Shown one piece after another: positions 34,657 through 43,522 of a stretch of 64,000 bases of DNA. How positions within the stretch are numbered: position 1 is the stretch's first letter; the number at the start of each line of letters is the position of its first letter. The DNA is from Aliidiomarina sp047920995 (GTDB lineage: Bacteria; Pseudomonadota; Gammaproteobacteria; Enterobacterales; Alteromonadaceae): the NCBI RefSeq assembly GCF_047920995.1, contig NZ_JBLRWZ010000009.1, positions 1 through 64,000 on the forward strand, given 5' to 3'. The notes below the pieces were generated by a model, which made no database searches, was not told where the DNA came from, and saw only the letters and a list, made by a program, of their open reading frames with translations. Both the position numbers and the translations under genes were made by a program.

Positions 34657-36675
34657 CTAGTGCAACACAGTTACTTGCTTCACTTCAGCTGCTAAAGACG
34701 ATTGCAGTTGTTGAATACCCGGATGCTCAGCAACCCGTTTTTCCGCATCAGCTTGCAGTGCTGCATTAATTTCTTGCTGAATTTGAAATGGTGTCCGCTG
34801 CGGGTTACCAAGCTTAATTTCCAGCTCTTTGTTGGCAATCACGGTCGCCAATTCATTTTTAATACTCGCGTTCATATGCCCCGATAACAGCGCCTGCATG
34901 TCTGCAGCTACTTCTAGTACGTAGCCTTGCGGCTGCTCATGCAACTGCGAGTGCAACAATACTTGCCGTGTACGCCCTACCACTGCCAGCTTTTCAATCT
35001 GCGCCGCCCAAGCATCAACTTGCGCAGCCGCAATAACTTTACCGTTACTTGTTGGTTGCGCATCGGCGGCTGGCTCTTGCTTCCGCGCTGATGGCTCTTG
35101 CTCCAAAACTATAGGCTCTACATCCGCTACCACAGAAGCTGCTTCAAACCCTTTTTTGGCCGCTAAACGCTTGCGGGTTGCCATCAATGAAGTTAAATCA
35201 GCGCTCTCTAACGAAGGCGCAGCGATGCTTTCAGGTGCAGGCGCTGCAGATACTGCTGCATGTACCGAAGATGCCGCAGGCTGCACTTCAGGCTCAGCCG
35301 CTGGGCGCACCGCAGAAGCTTGCTGCTCAATGCTCGCTTGTTCAGAAAACAATTGTTCCGCAAACAAAGCAGCCGAATCATCATCTTCATCATCATCTAA
35401 ATATGCAGGTACTTCGTGCTCTTCCACTGCTTCCGTCTGCACCTGAGGTGTGTTCTCAGCACGCTCAGGGGCCGCTTCGGCTTTAGTTTCAACCACATTA
35501 TCGGGTTCAGCCGCTTTTACCGGCGCGCTAGTTACCGCTTCAGGCTTTCCCGCAATGGGTACTCCCGAACCACTTGCAGTGTCTGTTGCCGCGGGCCGAA
35601 ACGCCAACATCCGCAACAGGGTCATCTCAACGCCACTAAAGGCATCTGGTGCATAAGGCAACTCACGGCGGCCATCGAGCACGGTACGGTAATACACTTG
35701 CACCGTAGCCGGGTCAATCTTCTGTGCTAATGCAGCTAGTTGCTCGCTGCGCGCTAACAGTTCGGAATCTAATAGCGTTGGAGCAACCTGGGCCAATGCC
35801 AACTGGTGCAGCATGGTTTGTAGCTCAGTAAGCACACCTGCGATATCTGGAATCTTATCTACTAATTCGCGCAACGATTGCAGTACCGCATCCACGTTAC
35901 CATCGGCTACCGATGCCAGTAAATCGAGTAAGTTGGCATGATCGATTCTACCCAGCATGCGCGCAACCGAAGCTTCGAGTACTTCATTATTGCCTTGGGC
36001 GATAGCCTGATCTGTAAGGCTTAGCCCATCGCGCATACTGCCATTGGCAGAGCGGGCTAAAAGCGCCAATGCCGATTCATCAAAACGGATTTTTTCTGCA
36101 GTTAAAATATGCTGTAATTGCGTGCTAATTTCCTCACGGGTAAGTGCCCGCAGGTTAAATTGCAAACAACGGGAAAGCACAGTAACCGGAAGCTTTTCTG
36201 GATCAGTAGTGGCCAGCAGGAAAATAACATGGGGAGGTGGCTCTTCTAGCGTTTTTAATAACGCATTAAAGCTATGCCGCGAAAGCATGTGCACTTCATC
36301 AATAAGGTAAACTTTATAGCGCCCAGCAGTTGGCCGGTACTGTACGTTTTCAAGAATTTCCCGAGTGTCTTCTACTTTGGTGCGAGAAGCGGCATCGATT
36401 TCCATTAAATCCACAAAACGGCCAGCTTCAATATCAACACACGCAGAACACTCACCACAAGGTGTGGCGGTAATCCCTTTATCACAGTTTAAGCTACGCG
36501 ATAAAATTCGGGCAATTGTAGTTTTACCAACACCACGGGTGCCGGTAAGCAGGTAGGCATGATGCAAACGCTGATGCGTTAATGCGTTGGTAAGTGCTTG
36601 CAACACATGTTGCTGGCCAACAACTTCAGAAAAGTTACGCGGCCGCCATTTCCTTGCTAGCACCTGATAGCTCAT
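34657..36675 (-). CDS. dnaX: DNA polymerase III subunit gamma/tau
   Basis: Clamp-loader ATPase that organises the replisome. 672 residues. Walker A GTRGVGKTTIAR is at about 40-50, zinc cysteines in CDKGITATPCGECSAC, DEVHMLSRHSFN Walker B, and the sensor LSRCLQFNLR. Domains I-III end at about 360; an Ala/Pro/Glu-rich linker (about 365-540) precedes the tau C-terminal polymerase-binding domain (about 545-672). In the linker at 35152-35157 the codons AAA AAA GGG form an A6 run where a -1 shift meets TGA after two codons (35144-35146), so a roughly 510-residue gamma form is possible. The linker also holds the 21-bp repeat seen in yoaA (35072-35120). Confidence 0.95.
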   Translation of the reverse strand: MSYQVLARKWRPRNFSEVVGQQHVLQALTNALTHQRLHHAYLLTGTRGVGKTTIARILSRSLNCDKGITATPCGECSACVDIEAGRFVDLMEIDAASRTKVEDTREILENVQYRPTAGRYKVYLIDEVHMLSRHSFNALLKTLEEPPPHVIFLLATTDPEKLPVTVLSRCLQFNLRALTREEISTQLQHILTAEKIRFDESALALLARSANGSMRDGLSLTDQAIAQGNNEVLEASVARMLGRIDHANLLDLLASVADGNVDAVLQSLRELVDKIPDIAGVLTELQTMLHQLALAQVAPTLLDSELLARSEQLAALAQKIDPATVQVYYRTVLDGRRELPYAPDAFSGVEMTLLRMLAFRPAATDTASGSGVPIAGKPEAVTSAPVKAAEPDNVVETKAEAAPERAENTPQVQTEAVEEHEVPAYLDDDEDDDSAALFAEQLFSEQASIEQQASAVRPAAEPEVQPAASSVHAAVSAAPAPESIAAPSLESADLTSLMATRKRLAAKKGFEAASVVADVEPIVLEQEPSARKQEPAADAQPTSNGKVIAAAQVDAWAAQIEKLAVVGRTRQVLLHSQLHEQPQGYVLEVAADMQALLSGHMNASIKNELATVIANKELEIKLGNPQRTPFQIQQEINAALQADAEKRVAEHPGIQQLQSSLAAEVKQVTVLH
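35072..35120 (-). repeat. 21-bp repeat units in the dnaX linker, related to yoaA repeats
   Basis: Units at 35072-35092 and 35093-35113 and the start of a third begin GGCTCT on the plus strand with the same 21-base period and phase as the yoaA repeat. They encode EQEPSARKQEPAADA, sharing the EPSA-x-x-(K/Q) heptad. Confidence 0.7.
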
Positions 36676-36724
36676 GCCACCTCCAATAATTATTATTAAA
36701 ATTCTTTAGTAATTAGGCTTACGC

Positions 36725-37282
36725 TCACTCATCAAACGCACAGATGGCATAGCTATTCACACCTAATTTATCCATCGCCTTGCGGCCATTCAAATACAGC
36801 AATTCGCATACGAAGGCTGCTTCTACCACTGTGGCTGGCGTACGCTGCAGAAGATGAATCGCCGCACTCATAGTACCGCCAGTGGCTAGCATATCATCCA
36901 TTACCACTACTTTATCACGTGGCTTCAGAGCATCTTTATGCAACTCAAGAATATCATCACCATACTCAAGAGTGTAACTGGTTGAAAACACTTCTCTAGG
37001 CAACTTACCGGCTTTCCGCATTAAGGTAAGGCCGATGCCGAGACGATCAGCTAACGCCGCTGCAAAAATAAAGCCTCGAGCTTCTACTGCAACAATTTGC
37101 GTTAACCCTGAGCTTGCATAACGCTCAGCAAACAAATCAATGCTATTACGCAGTGCTTTAGGATCTTGCAGCGCAGGGGTAATATCGCGGAATGTAAGGC
37201 CAGGCTTTGGGAAATCTGCAACCGGTTTAATTAACCGAGAAATATAATTGCCGCGCATATCCGCAGCTACATAATGGGTCAT
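36725..37282 (-). CDS. apt: Adenine phosphoribosyltransferase
   Basis: Salvages adenine to AMP with PRPP. 185 residues. The PRPP-binding motif is KVVVMDDMLATGGTMSAA, the N-terminal KPGLTFRDITPAL and the VEARGFIFAAALA segments are typical. The product is upstream of dnaX on the same strand, 49 bases away, as in E. coli apt-dnaX. The C terminus is YAICAFDE. Confidence 0.95.
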   Translation of the reverse strand: MTHYVAADMRGNYISRLIKPVADFPKPGLTFRDITPALQDPKALRNSIDLFAERYASSGLTQIVAVEARGFIFAAALADRLGIGLTLMRKAGKLPREVFSTSYTLEYGDDILELHKDALKPRDKVVVMDDMLATGGTMSAAIHLLQRTPATVVEAAFVCELLYLNGRKAMDKLGVNSYAICAFDE

Positions 37283-37292
37283 TCGTATTCAC

Positions 37293-37673
37293 TCAGGCCA
37301 CTACACGATCGCGCGCAAAGTGGCGTAATTTAGTCAGTAAAAGATCCGCGTCTAACGGCTTGCCGAGCACTACATTAGCACCTAAACGTTCAGCTTTCTT
37401 GCTAATTTGTTTTGGTTCGTCTGTGGTCATAAACAGCAAAGGCGTATTTGCGTACAGTGGTTCATCACGCAAGTTCTTCAATAGCGTTAAGCCATCCATC
37501 AGTGGCATCTTGTGGTCTAGTAATACCACATCGAAGCAACGCATTCTTGCTTGGTTAAGTGCATCTAATCCATCAATCGCAACAGTTATGTGAAATTCGC
37601 TTTTTTGCAAAATATTCAATATCTGCGTTCGTGTCCGTTCGTTATCTTCTACCAAAAGCAAAGATAATGCCAT
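37293..37673 (-). CDS. Stand-alone receiver-domain response regulator
   Basis: 126-residue CheY-like protein with no output domain. Acidic pocket ED at residues 10-11 (LLVEDNERT), phospho-acceptor Asp in VVLLDHKMPLMDG (about 53), switch Thr in LLFMTTDEP, and Lys in VVLGKPLDA are all present, so it should be phosphorylatable. No kinase gene is adjacent; the orphan kinase at 18-20 kb is one candidate partner. It lies 10 bases upstream of apt on the same strand and could be co-transcribed with it. Output is unknown. Confidence 0.9.
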   Translation of the reverse strand: MALSLLLVEDNERTRTQILNILQKSEFHITVAIDGLDALNQARMRCFDVVLLDHKMPLMDGLTLLKNLRDEPLYANTPLLFMTTDEPKQISKKAERLGANVVLGKPLDADLLLTKLRHFARDRVVA

Positions 37674-37736
37674 AATAACTACCTCAAAAGAGCAACTTGA
37701 ATGCTGATCCGCGTGCCAATGTAAAAACGGTGCGCG

Positions 37737-37862
37737 TTAGCCCGTGAACAATTTAATCAACTGTAAAACCGGCATCAGCAACGCAATACCAACAAACGCA
37801 AGTACCGCTAACACTAAATGAATTACTGATGATTGGTCTTTAAATGATTCGTTATTCGCCAT
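37737..37862 (-). CDS. Small single-pass membrane protein (41 residues)
   Basis: Short frame not recognised as a known family: ATG at 37862, a GAGGA ribosome site 8 bases upstream, stop at 37737. A polar N terminus (MANNESFKDQSS) is followed by one hydrophobic helix (about 14-36; HLVLAVLAFVGIALLMPVLQ) and a short basic end. It is located 63 bases upstream of the receiver gene on the same strand, which suggests joint transcription. The good ribosome site and the clean amphipathic layout argue that it is real. Confidence 0.6.
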   Translation of the reverse strand: MANNESFKDQSSVIHLVLAVLAFVGIALLMPVLQLIKLFTG

Positions 37863-38026
37863 GCGAGTTCCTCAGTACAACAAATAAAGGGGTGCAGATC
37901 ATATATGATCCCTAAACGTTTAGAAAGTTCCATTCATTAGAAACAGACTAAACCGATCCTATTTACGCTAAAGTTACCCGATTAGTTTGCTGGCAGTGGC
38001 GCTTTACTATGCGCATCCTTACTCTC

Positions 38027-38077
38027 TCATGCACACCCATGCACCACCATGTACCCCCATATGCAAGCATGCACACA
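38027..38077. repeat. Degenerate 10-bp tandem repeat
   Basis: About five units of the type CATGCACACC (variants CATGCACCAC, CATGTACCCC, CATATGCAAG, CATGCACACA) in a row between the small membrane protein and the TPR gene. No coding potential is convincing. Confidence 0.5.
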
Positions 38078-38078
38078 G

Positions 38079-38110
38079 CAAAAAGCCCCGCTCAAGAGCA
38101 GGGCTTTGTT
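38079..38110 (-). terminator. Terminator of the TonB2-like operon
   Basis: Stem AGCCCTGCTC / GAGCGGGGCT with loop TT on the minus strand, T5 following (A-run 38080-38083). It lies 24 bases after the stop of the TPR gene. Confidence 0.8.
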
Positions 38111-38129
38111 TACTAAAACAGTACATGTT

Positions 38130-39437
38130 TTAGATGCTTGAACCGCGGCGTTCAGCTGTATCTTTAATGAATCTTGACCAGCCTTCTGCATTGCGGCGCG
38201 TGTCAGCAAAACGCGTTGCGCTTTGTGCTGCTTGGTATGCTTGGCGGTACTGATTACTGTAAAAGTAAGCTTCCGCTAGAGACATATACAAACGCCCAAG
38301 ATCTTCACCACTGGCTAAATCAATAGCCGCACGAAAAGGTGCTACAGCATTACGATATTGCTGCGCCAGAAGCAATGCTTCCCCTTGCCGACGATAGTAA
38401 TCACGGCGGTCCGCATCACTTGCTGCGAATTCTACCGCTTTACCATACATTTCCGCAGATCTAGCGAACTCACGCGCAGAGTTAAAGCTGCGTGCAGCAG
38501 TAGCCAAGTTACGATCGGTTCTCTCAATGTTGCCTGCTTCGATGTTGCTTGCCATGATATCAGCGGCATAATACGGAACTGAATTATTCGCGTATAACTG
38601 CACTAATGCACGGTAATCATTCGAAGAACGCAAGTAACCTGCATCGTAGGCGATACGAAGTGTAGCCAAGGCTTCTTCGTACTGTTCGTTAAGCATATAG
38701 ATCATGCCTAACTGCACCCACCAGCCACGCTCACCAGGTAAAGCTTCCAAACCACGTTCCAAAACACGCAACGTTTCTGGAATATTACCGGCTTCGTAGT
38801 TTGCCGCAATCATTAAAACGTAAGGATTACGATGCGGTTCGCCCATTTCCTGAAGCGCTTTCTCCGCAAATGGAATTACCCGATCATACTGCTTTAATTC
38901 CATGTGTGCAGAAGCCATTCGAACCAATACATCAGCTTCCCATTCACCCTTAAATTGCAGGTAACGGCGCATTGTTACAAGCGCCTGCTGGTAATCTTCT
39001 TCTATCAAATAAAGATTACCCAACACTTGTAACGATGCCGCATGGTCGTTGAAGCTTAATAAATTGGCTTCCACTGCTTCGCCGAGATAGCGAATTGCTT
39101 GTCTTGCTGCAGTATCGTCATCTTCGAGTGCTGCGTACATCGAACCTTTAAAGCGAGCAACATAAGCGCGGTCATAATCAGTACGAGCTGGTGCTTCGTT
39201 TAGCTCGGCGATTGCGCCACGAATATCGTTCTCTTCGTACAATTCAAACGCAGACATAACACGACGGGCAACCCGCTCAGCTAAAGCTTGCGAGCGACGA
39301 TTATCCTTCGCTCGCTGAAGCTCTTCTGCCGTTGGAATCGTGAATCCAACATCAGTGTTTTGCTGTGCATTAGCTGGAGCAAAAGCTACACCCATGGCTA
39401 CAACCACAGCACAAACTATAGATGTGATAGCTTTCAT
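38130..39437 (-). CDS. Periplasmic TPR protein of the TonB2-type system
   Basis: 435 residues with a signal peptide (about 1-24, ending ANA) and at least six tetratricopeptide-like helical repeats (for example YQQALVTMRRYLQFKGEWEADVLVRMASAHMELKQYDRVIPFAEKAL, split here by positions about 125-185, and LGRLYMSLAEAYFYSNQYRQAYQAA near the end). It ends the DUF3450-TtpC-ExbB-ExbD-TonB operon; the same last gene is present in Vibrio tonB2 clusters, where it contributes to TonB2 function. The precise role is unknown. It begins 3 bases after the tonB stop. Confidence 0.85.
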   Translation of the reverse strand: MKAITSIVCAVVVAMGVAFAPANAQQNTDVGFTIPTAEELQRAKDNRRSQALAERVARRVMSAFELYEENDIRGAIAELNEAPARTDYDRAYVARFKGSMYAALEDDDTAARQAIRYLGEAVEANLLSFNDHAASLQVLGNLYLIEEDYQQALVTMRRYLQFKGEWEADVLVRMASAHMELKQYDRVIPFAEKALQEMGEPHRNPYVLMIAANYEAGNIPETLRVLERGLEALPGERGWWVQLGMIYMLNEQYEEALATLRIAYDAGYLRSSNDYRALVQLYANNSVPYYAADIMASNIEAGNIERTDRNLATAARSFNSAREFARSAEMYGKAVEFAASDADRRDYYRRQGEALLLAQQYRNAVAPFRAAIDLASGEDLGRLYMSLAEAYFYSNQYRQAYQAAQSATRFADTRRNAEGWSRFIKDTAERRGSSI

Positions 39438-39440
39438 GAA

Positions 39441-40055
39441 TTAACTCCCGTCCATTGTAAAGTCGAGTTGAACCGTAAGGCCTTCTTGACGCTGTGGGCG
39501 ACCATCAACGATCTTCGGAGCATAACGCCACCGGGCTAAAGCACGTCGTGCTTCTTGGTCAAACACCCGACGAGGTTGCGCTTCCATTACTTCAATATCA
39601 GTAACGCCACCAGTTTCGTCAATTGTAAAGCGTAACCGCACCCAGCCTTCAATACCGTCTCGTGCCGCAGCAGGAGGATAACGTGGCTCTACCCGAACTA
39701 TCGGTTGAGCATCGCCATCCCGACCTAAACCAGCACTAGGATCACCTAGTCCAGTATCGGCCCCGCCAAGATCTACACCGCCAATATCCAAGTTAAAGGA
39801 CACTGCGTCGTCAGAGGCATCTGGTTCGCTTTGCGGCGATTCAGGTGGTTGCTCTGGCGGCTCCGGAGGAGGCGGCGGCGTTCTTCTGCGCGTCGCTTCA
39901 TCTGATTCCGGTGGTGTTGACACTATATCAATGGTGGTTGGAGGCGGAGGTGGTTCATTCCGCCCCTCACCGCCACTGATTAAGAATGCCATGAAGACAA
40001 ACAGTAAGAAGGTGACCGCAGCGCCTAGTAATATCGATACTATTAAGCGCACCAT
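39441..40055 (-). CDS. tonB: Energy transducer TonB (TonB2 type)
   Basis: 204-residue TonB with an N-terminal membrane helix (about 5-28; LIVSILLGAAVTFLLFVFMAFLI), a proline-rich spacer (about 35-85; PPPPPEPPEQPP) and the C-terminal TonB domain (about 110-204; VEPRYPPAAARDGIEGWVRL and ALARWRYAPKIVDG). It transmits proton-motive energy from ExbB/ExbD to outer-membrane receptors. The C-terminal RYP motif is the usual contact region. One base after the exbD stop; compact TonB as in Vibrio TonB2. Confidence 0.94.
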   Translation of the reverse strand: MVRLIVSILLGAAVTFLLFVFMAFLISGGEGRNEPPPPPTTIDIVSTPPESDEATRRRTPPPPPEPPEQPPESPQSEPDASDDAVSFNLDIGGVDLGGADTGLGDPSAGLGRDGDAQPIVRVEPRYPPAAARDGIEGWVRLRFTIDETGGVTDIEVMEAQPRRVFDQEARRALARWRYAPKIVDGRPQRQEGLTVQLDFTMDGS

Positions 40056-40056
40056 A

Positions 40057-40458
40057 TCAGTCGTTCTCCGCTGCTATTGAAATCTGGGCAATGCCGGCTT
40101 CTTTAATTTGGTCCATCACTCTAACAACAACGCCGTGACGGGCGCCCTCGTCTGCTTGAATAACCACCATATCGGTAGGTTGTTCAGCAAGGAGACGTTC
40201 CAAGTTCGCGGCAACCCGCTCTACATCAACCTGGCGACGGTCCATCCATACTTCACCGTTTTCACGGATAGCAATAAAGATGTTGGCCGAAGGCTTCTGA
40301 GTCGCTTGTGAAGCTTCTGGACGATTTACATCGATACCAGCTTCTTTCACAAACGATGTTGTAACGATGAAGAAGATCAACATGATGAATACGATGTCGA
40401 GCATCGGAGTCATGTCTAGTGTTGCTTCTTCTTCTTCGCGTAAACGTTTACGTGCCAT
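40057..40458 (-). CDS. exbD: Biopolymer transport protein ExbD
   Basis: 133-residue TolR/ExbD-family protein. One membrane helix (about 14-38; DMTPMLDIVFIMLIFFIVTTSFV) holds the functionally essential Asp (D20-type in MLDIVF). A periplasmic domain (about 45-133) follows, with MVVIQADEGARHGVVVRVMDQIKEAG. Works with ExbB as the proton channel that energises TonB. In operon order ttpC-exbB-exbD-tonB. Confidence 0.94.
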   Translation of the reverse strand: MARKRLREEEEATLDMTPMLDIVFIMLIFFIVTTSFVKEAGIDVNRPEASQATQKPSANIFIAIRENGEVWMDRRQVDVERVAANLERLLAEQPTDMVVIQADEGARHGVVVRVMDQIKEAGIAQISIAAEND

Positions 40459-40470
40459 AATTCTTCTCTC

Positions 40471-40998
40471 TTAATGATGTGGCAGACTGTCAATAAGGCG
40501 TTCTTTTGCAGCTTTAGCACGTGCGTCTAAACGCTGCGCAAAGAACATACCTGACAGAGCTGCAACCATTCCCGCCATAGTCGGAATCGTAGCCATCGAG
40601 ATACCGCTTGCCATCAAACGAGGGTTACCGGTTCCTTGCACTGCCATAATTTCAAAAACAGTGATCATCCCCGTAACCGTACCAAGTAATCCGATTAACG
40701 GACAAATGGCTATCATCGTCTTCAGCACGAGCATCCGCGCTGTCAATTTATCGGACGCTTCGGAAATCCATGCATCACGGATTCTATGTGCGTACCAGGA
40801 GGTGGTGTCCTTACGGGCGTTCCACTCGGCAACTATCTTTTCCCGTTCTTTTGGGAATACGCCGAGTAGATACCACCAACGCTCAATCATAACTATCCAC
40901 ATGATTAACAGCGCGGCGAACACCATGTATAAAACGTCACCACCTGTGCCAATAAAATCCCTGACAGATTCCCATAGTCCTATCAGGTACAATTGCAT
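40471..40998 (-). CDS. exbB: Biopolymer transport protein ExbB
   Basis: 175-residue MotA/TolQ/ExbB family protein with three membrane helices (about 17-40, 95-120 and 130-155). Typical motifs: LKTMIAICPLIGLLGTVTGMITVFEIMAVQGTGNPRLMASGIS, of which PLIGLLGTV is the signature. It is the short TonB2-type ExbB; its partner TtpC, next upstream, is the long relative. Forms the proton-conducting motor with ExbD. Confidence 0.93.
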   Translation of the reverse strand: MQLYLIGLWESVRDFIGTGGDVLYMVFAALLIMWIVMIERWWYLLGVFPKEREKIVAEWNARKDTTSWYAHRIRDAWISEASDKLTARMLVLKTMIAICPLIGLLGTVTGMITVFEIMAVQGTGNPRLMASGISMATIPTMAGMVAALSGMFFAQRLDARAKAAKERLIDSLPHH

Positions 40999-41001
40999 GG
41001 C

Positions 41002-42375
41002 TTACGCTCCTTTCTTCTCTGCATGAGTAGCTACGATACCGGCAGACTGCTCATCGAGAATATGGAGAATTGATTTGCTCTTCGAAGCCACAATTGAGTG
41101 AATAACGATAAGCGGCAGTGCTGCAATCAAACCCAAGGCCGTGGTTACAAGTGCCATTGAAATATCGCCAGCCATGATACGTGGATCACCAGTACCGAAT
41201 AGTGTGATTGATTGGAAGGTACCAATCATACCAACTACCGTACCTAGTAGACCCATTAGCGGCGCAATAGCTGCCAAGATCTTGATAATATTCACACCCG
41301 AATCAATTGACGGTGTTTCGCGAAGTATCGCTTCATCAAGTTTCAGCTCAAGGTTGGCAATGTCCGTATTTGGATTCTCATGATACACCTTTAAGATACG
41401 GCCCAATGGGTTCTTATCTGAAGGGTTCTGAGGATCTTTCAACTGACGACGAATTGCTCCACCTACAGCAGTAAGAGTTACCAGCTTGTAAATCGCGATA
41501 GCGAAACCGAGGAACAACACAAAGGTAATCGCATAACCAACGGTTTGACCTTGATGATAACGCTCAGAAAGTGTTGCTTTCTGGGTTAACAAGCTCAAGA
41601 TTTGCCCGCGTGACGGATCGATGAACAATCCAGCATACCCTGAAGTTGTATTTTCAAAGTTAGCCGCTGCACGCAAGATGTGGCCAGAAGGCTGACGAGC
41701 GATAGGCTGAATTTGCTGAGTTGAATCATTGTAGATTAAGTATTCACCTTCAGAAATCAGGTTGAATGCACCAATACGGATTACGTCACGAACTTCAGAA
41801 CCACCATCTAATAAGGTTACTTCGCCTTGATAACGAGCAACTTTACCTGATTCAGTCATTTCGGTAAGAAGCGCTAACCAAAGCTCTTCTAATTCAGCGA
41901 TATTTGGAAGTTCACGTGCTTCCGCAAGGCTACCCAAGATTTTTTCACGATCTGGATATTGTGCACTAACGATCGAGGTAGAAATACGGCCGATAGTGTC
42001 TGATGCTGCACCACGAATTACACCGAAGATCTCACCCAAAGTACCAACCATGTTGTCAAGTTCGGTTTCTTTGTTAGCGATGCTAATTTCGTTTTGCGAG
42101 TACTCTTCTTGCAAACGAGTACTACGTGCTTGCTCATTACGCAGTTCTTGCTGCGCTTGGCGTAACAATTGTTGCTTGTCAGCACGATCATCTAGGAAAC
42201 GACGTTCACGAGCCTGATCAATACGCTGCGCAGCTGCGCGTTGCTGTTGAACTTGCTGTAAAAGTTCGTCAAGAGTTCTAGCTTCAGTTTCCTGTGCATT
42301 CACAGCAAACGCAGCTGTTGCCGCAAGGGTAATACCTGCCGCGGCTACCATGAGGTTTTTCACTACTTGTTTCAT
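41002..42375 (-). CDS. TtpC-like MotA/TolQ/ExbB family protein
   Basis: 457-residue homologue of TtpC, the additional ExbB-like component needed for TonB2 function in Vibrio. A signal peptide (about 1-27) and a long N-terminal periplasmic coiled-coil region (about 30-110, Gln/Arg/Glu-rich) precede a globular section, then helices at about 275-300, 370-395 and 410-440 with the ExbB signature PLMGLLGTVVGMIGTFQSITLFGTGDPRIMAGDIS. It overlaps the DUF3450 gene by 4 bases (ATGA), supporting coupled translation. Confidence 0.9.
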   Translation of the reverse strand: MKQVVKNLMVAAAGITLAATAAFAVNAQETEARTLDELLQQVQQQRAAAQRIDQARERRFLDDRADKQQLLRQAQQELRNEQARSTRLQEEYSQNEISIANKETELDNMVGTLGEIFGVIRGAASDTIGRISTSIVSAQYPDREKILGSLAEARELPNIAELEELWLALLTEMTESGKVARYQGEVTLLDGGSEVRDVIRIGAFNLISEGEYLIYNDSTQQIQPIARQPSGHILRAAANFENTTSGYAGLFIDPSRGQILSLLTQKATLSERYHQGQTVGYAITFVLFLGFAIAIYKLVTLTAVGGAIRRQLKDPQNPSDKNPLGRILKVYHENPNTDIANLELKLDEAILRETPSIDSGVNIIKILAAIAPLMGLLGTVVGMIGTFQSITLFGTGDPRIMAGDISMALVTTALGLIAALPLIVIHSIVASKSKSILHILDEQSAGIVATHAEKKGA

Positions 42376-43160
42376 TCTGCATTCTCCGCGGCAAAGATTG
42401 GCAGACGCACTACATCAAAGGCGGTCTGACGGCGAGACATACGGATTGCTTGAGTAAGCGGGCTTAAGAAGTTGTCTTCTACACGACCCCAAGAACGGGT
42501 TTCGTTATCCCATACCCATGCATTACGCATATCTAACGATTGTGCCAAGAACGCGATACGACCTACATGCAAGTAATCTACTGCAATGTCTTGGCCTTCG
42601 AAGCTCAACGTACCTTGATAAGAGATAAGGCCTACGCCGTAATCCATTTCAATTTGGTATGCTTCGATGATCTGACGGAACTTCTCAGAATCAGTAACTT
42701 CTGAGCGAACCATCAACTCACGTAAACGCTCAACTCGACGTTCCCGCTGTTCACGGTGAATTGGAATGTCCAGCTGAACGAACTCACCAAGTGAATCGAT
42801 CATTTTGTACATAAGTGGCACAACACCTTGGCGCGTTTCTTCGATACCATCAATTTGATTTTGTAACGAATCAAGCGTCGCGTTCTGATCGTCTACAAGA
42901 CGCTGAACGTGGTTGTTGTATAGTCTAAGCGCTTCGAACTCGGCAACTACCGAACGGTACTCACCTAGAAGATCGCTGCTCTGTTCGAACAACGAATCGA
43001 TACGCTCTTGAGAGGCAGCATTGGCGCGATTGGTTTGCGTTTGCTCAGCCTGTAACTGTGACAAGGACGTATCTTGAGCTGAGGCCAAGCTTACTCCTGT
43101 CAGCGCCATCACACCTACCACGGCGGCAGCGATTTTGCTTCGTTTAATTACTGTGGTCAT
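42372..43160 (-). CDS. DUF3450 domain-containing periplasmic coiled-coil protein
   Basis: 262 residues from the ATG at 43160 (GGGA site 5 bases upstream; a TTG at 43169 would add three residues). Signal peptide (about 1-29, ending SLASAQ), then a long heptad-rich coiled coil (about 30-105) and a C-terminal part with RREQRERRVERLRELMVRSEVT. First gene of the TonB2-like operon, as in Vibrio (VC1548-type). It may form a periplasmic link to the outer membrane receptor; that role is inferred, not seen. Confidence 0.85.
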   Translation of the reverse strand: MTTVIKRSKIAAAVVGVMALTGVSLASAQDTSLSQLQAEQTQTNRANAASQERIDSLFEQSSDLLGEYRSVVAEFEALRLYNNHVQRLVDDQNATLDSLQNQIDGIEETRQGVVPLMYKMIDSLGEFVQLDIPIHREQRERRVERLRELMVRSEVTDSEKFRQIIEAYQIEMDYGVGLISYQGTLSFEGQDIAVDYLHVGRIAFLAQSLDMRNAWVWDNETRSWGRVEDNFLSPLTQAIRMSRRQTAFDVVRLPIFAAENAE

Positions 43161-43522
43161 AGTTCCCAACCAATTTGACTTAACTTTATCCTTCGCTTAC
43201 GAGGCGTGAACAGAAGTGCGAACGTCACCTGGTAATGCTCGGGACCCAGTTGTGTGAGTGATGAAAAAGTTTTCTACACCAAAATAGCTATCTCGCAGAA
43301 ATAGCATTCCTCGAATACTCCCACGAACACGGCGAGCCTGTCAACCGAGCAAATAGAGGTTTCTTCTCAGAATGTATGCGTGCACAAAAAGTTCATATAC
43401 AAAAGGCACATGAGAGCAAATCATCCGACCAGATCATGCGCCATGCCTCGCTAGTAGCAAATTTACTGCATTATTTTTTAGCAAGAAAAAAAAGGCTTCG
43501 AAAACTAATTAGTTAGCTAAAG
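43161..43522. other. Intergenic region upstream of the TonB2-like operon
   Basis: A 362-base gap between divergent-looking but same-strand genes. A-T rich with no convincing frame; a 7-bp inverted repeat (GTTAGCT / AGCTAAC, 43511-43526) followed by GCTTTTT overlaps the stop of the methyltransferase gene and could end transcription. No clear Fur box or -35/-10 pair was found. Confidence 0.4.
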
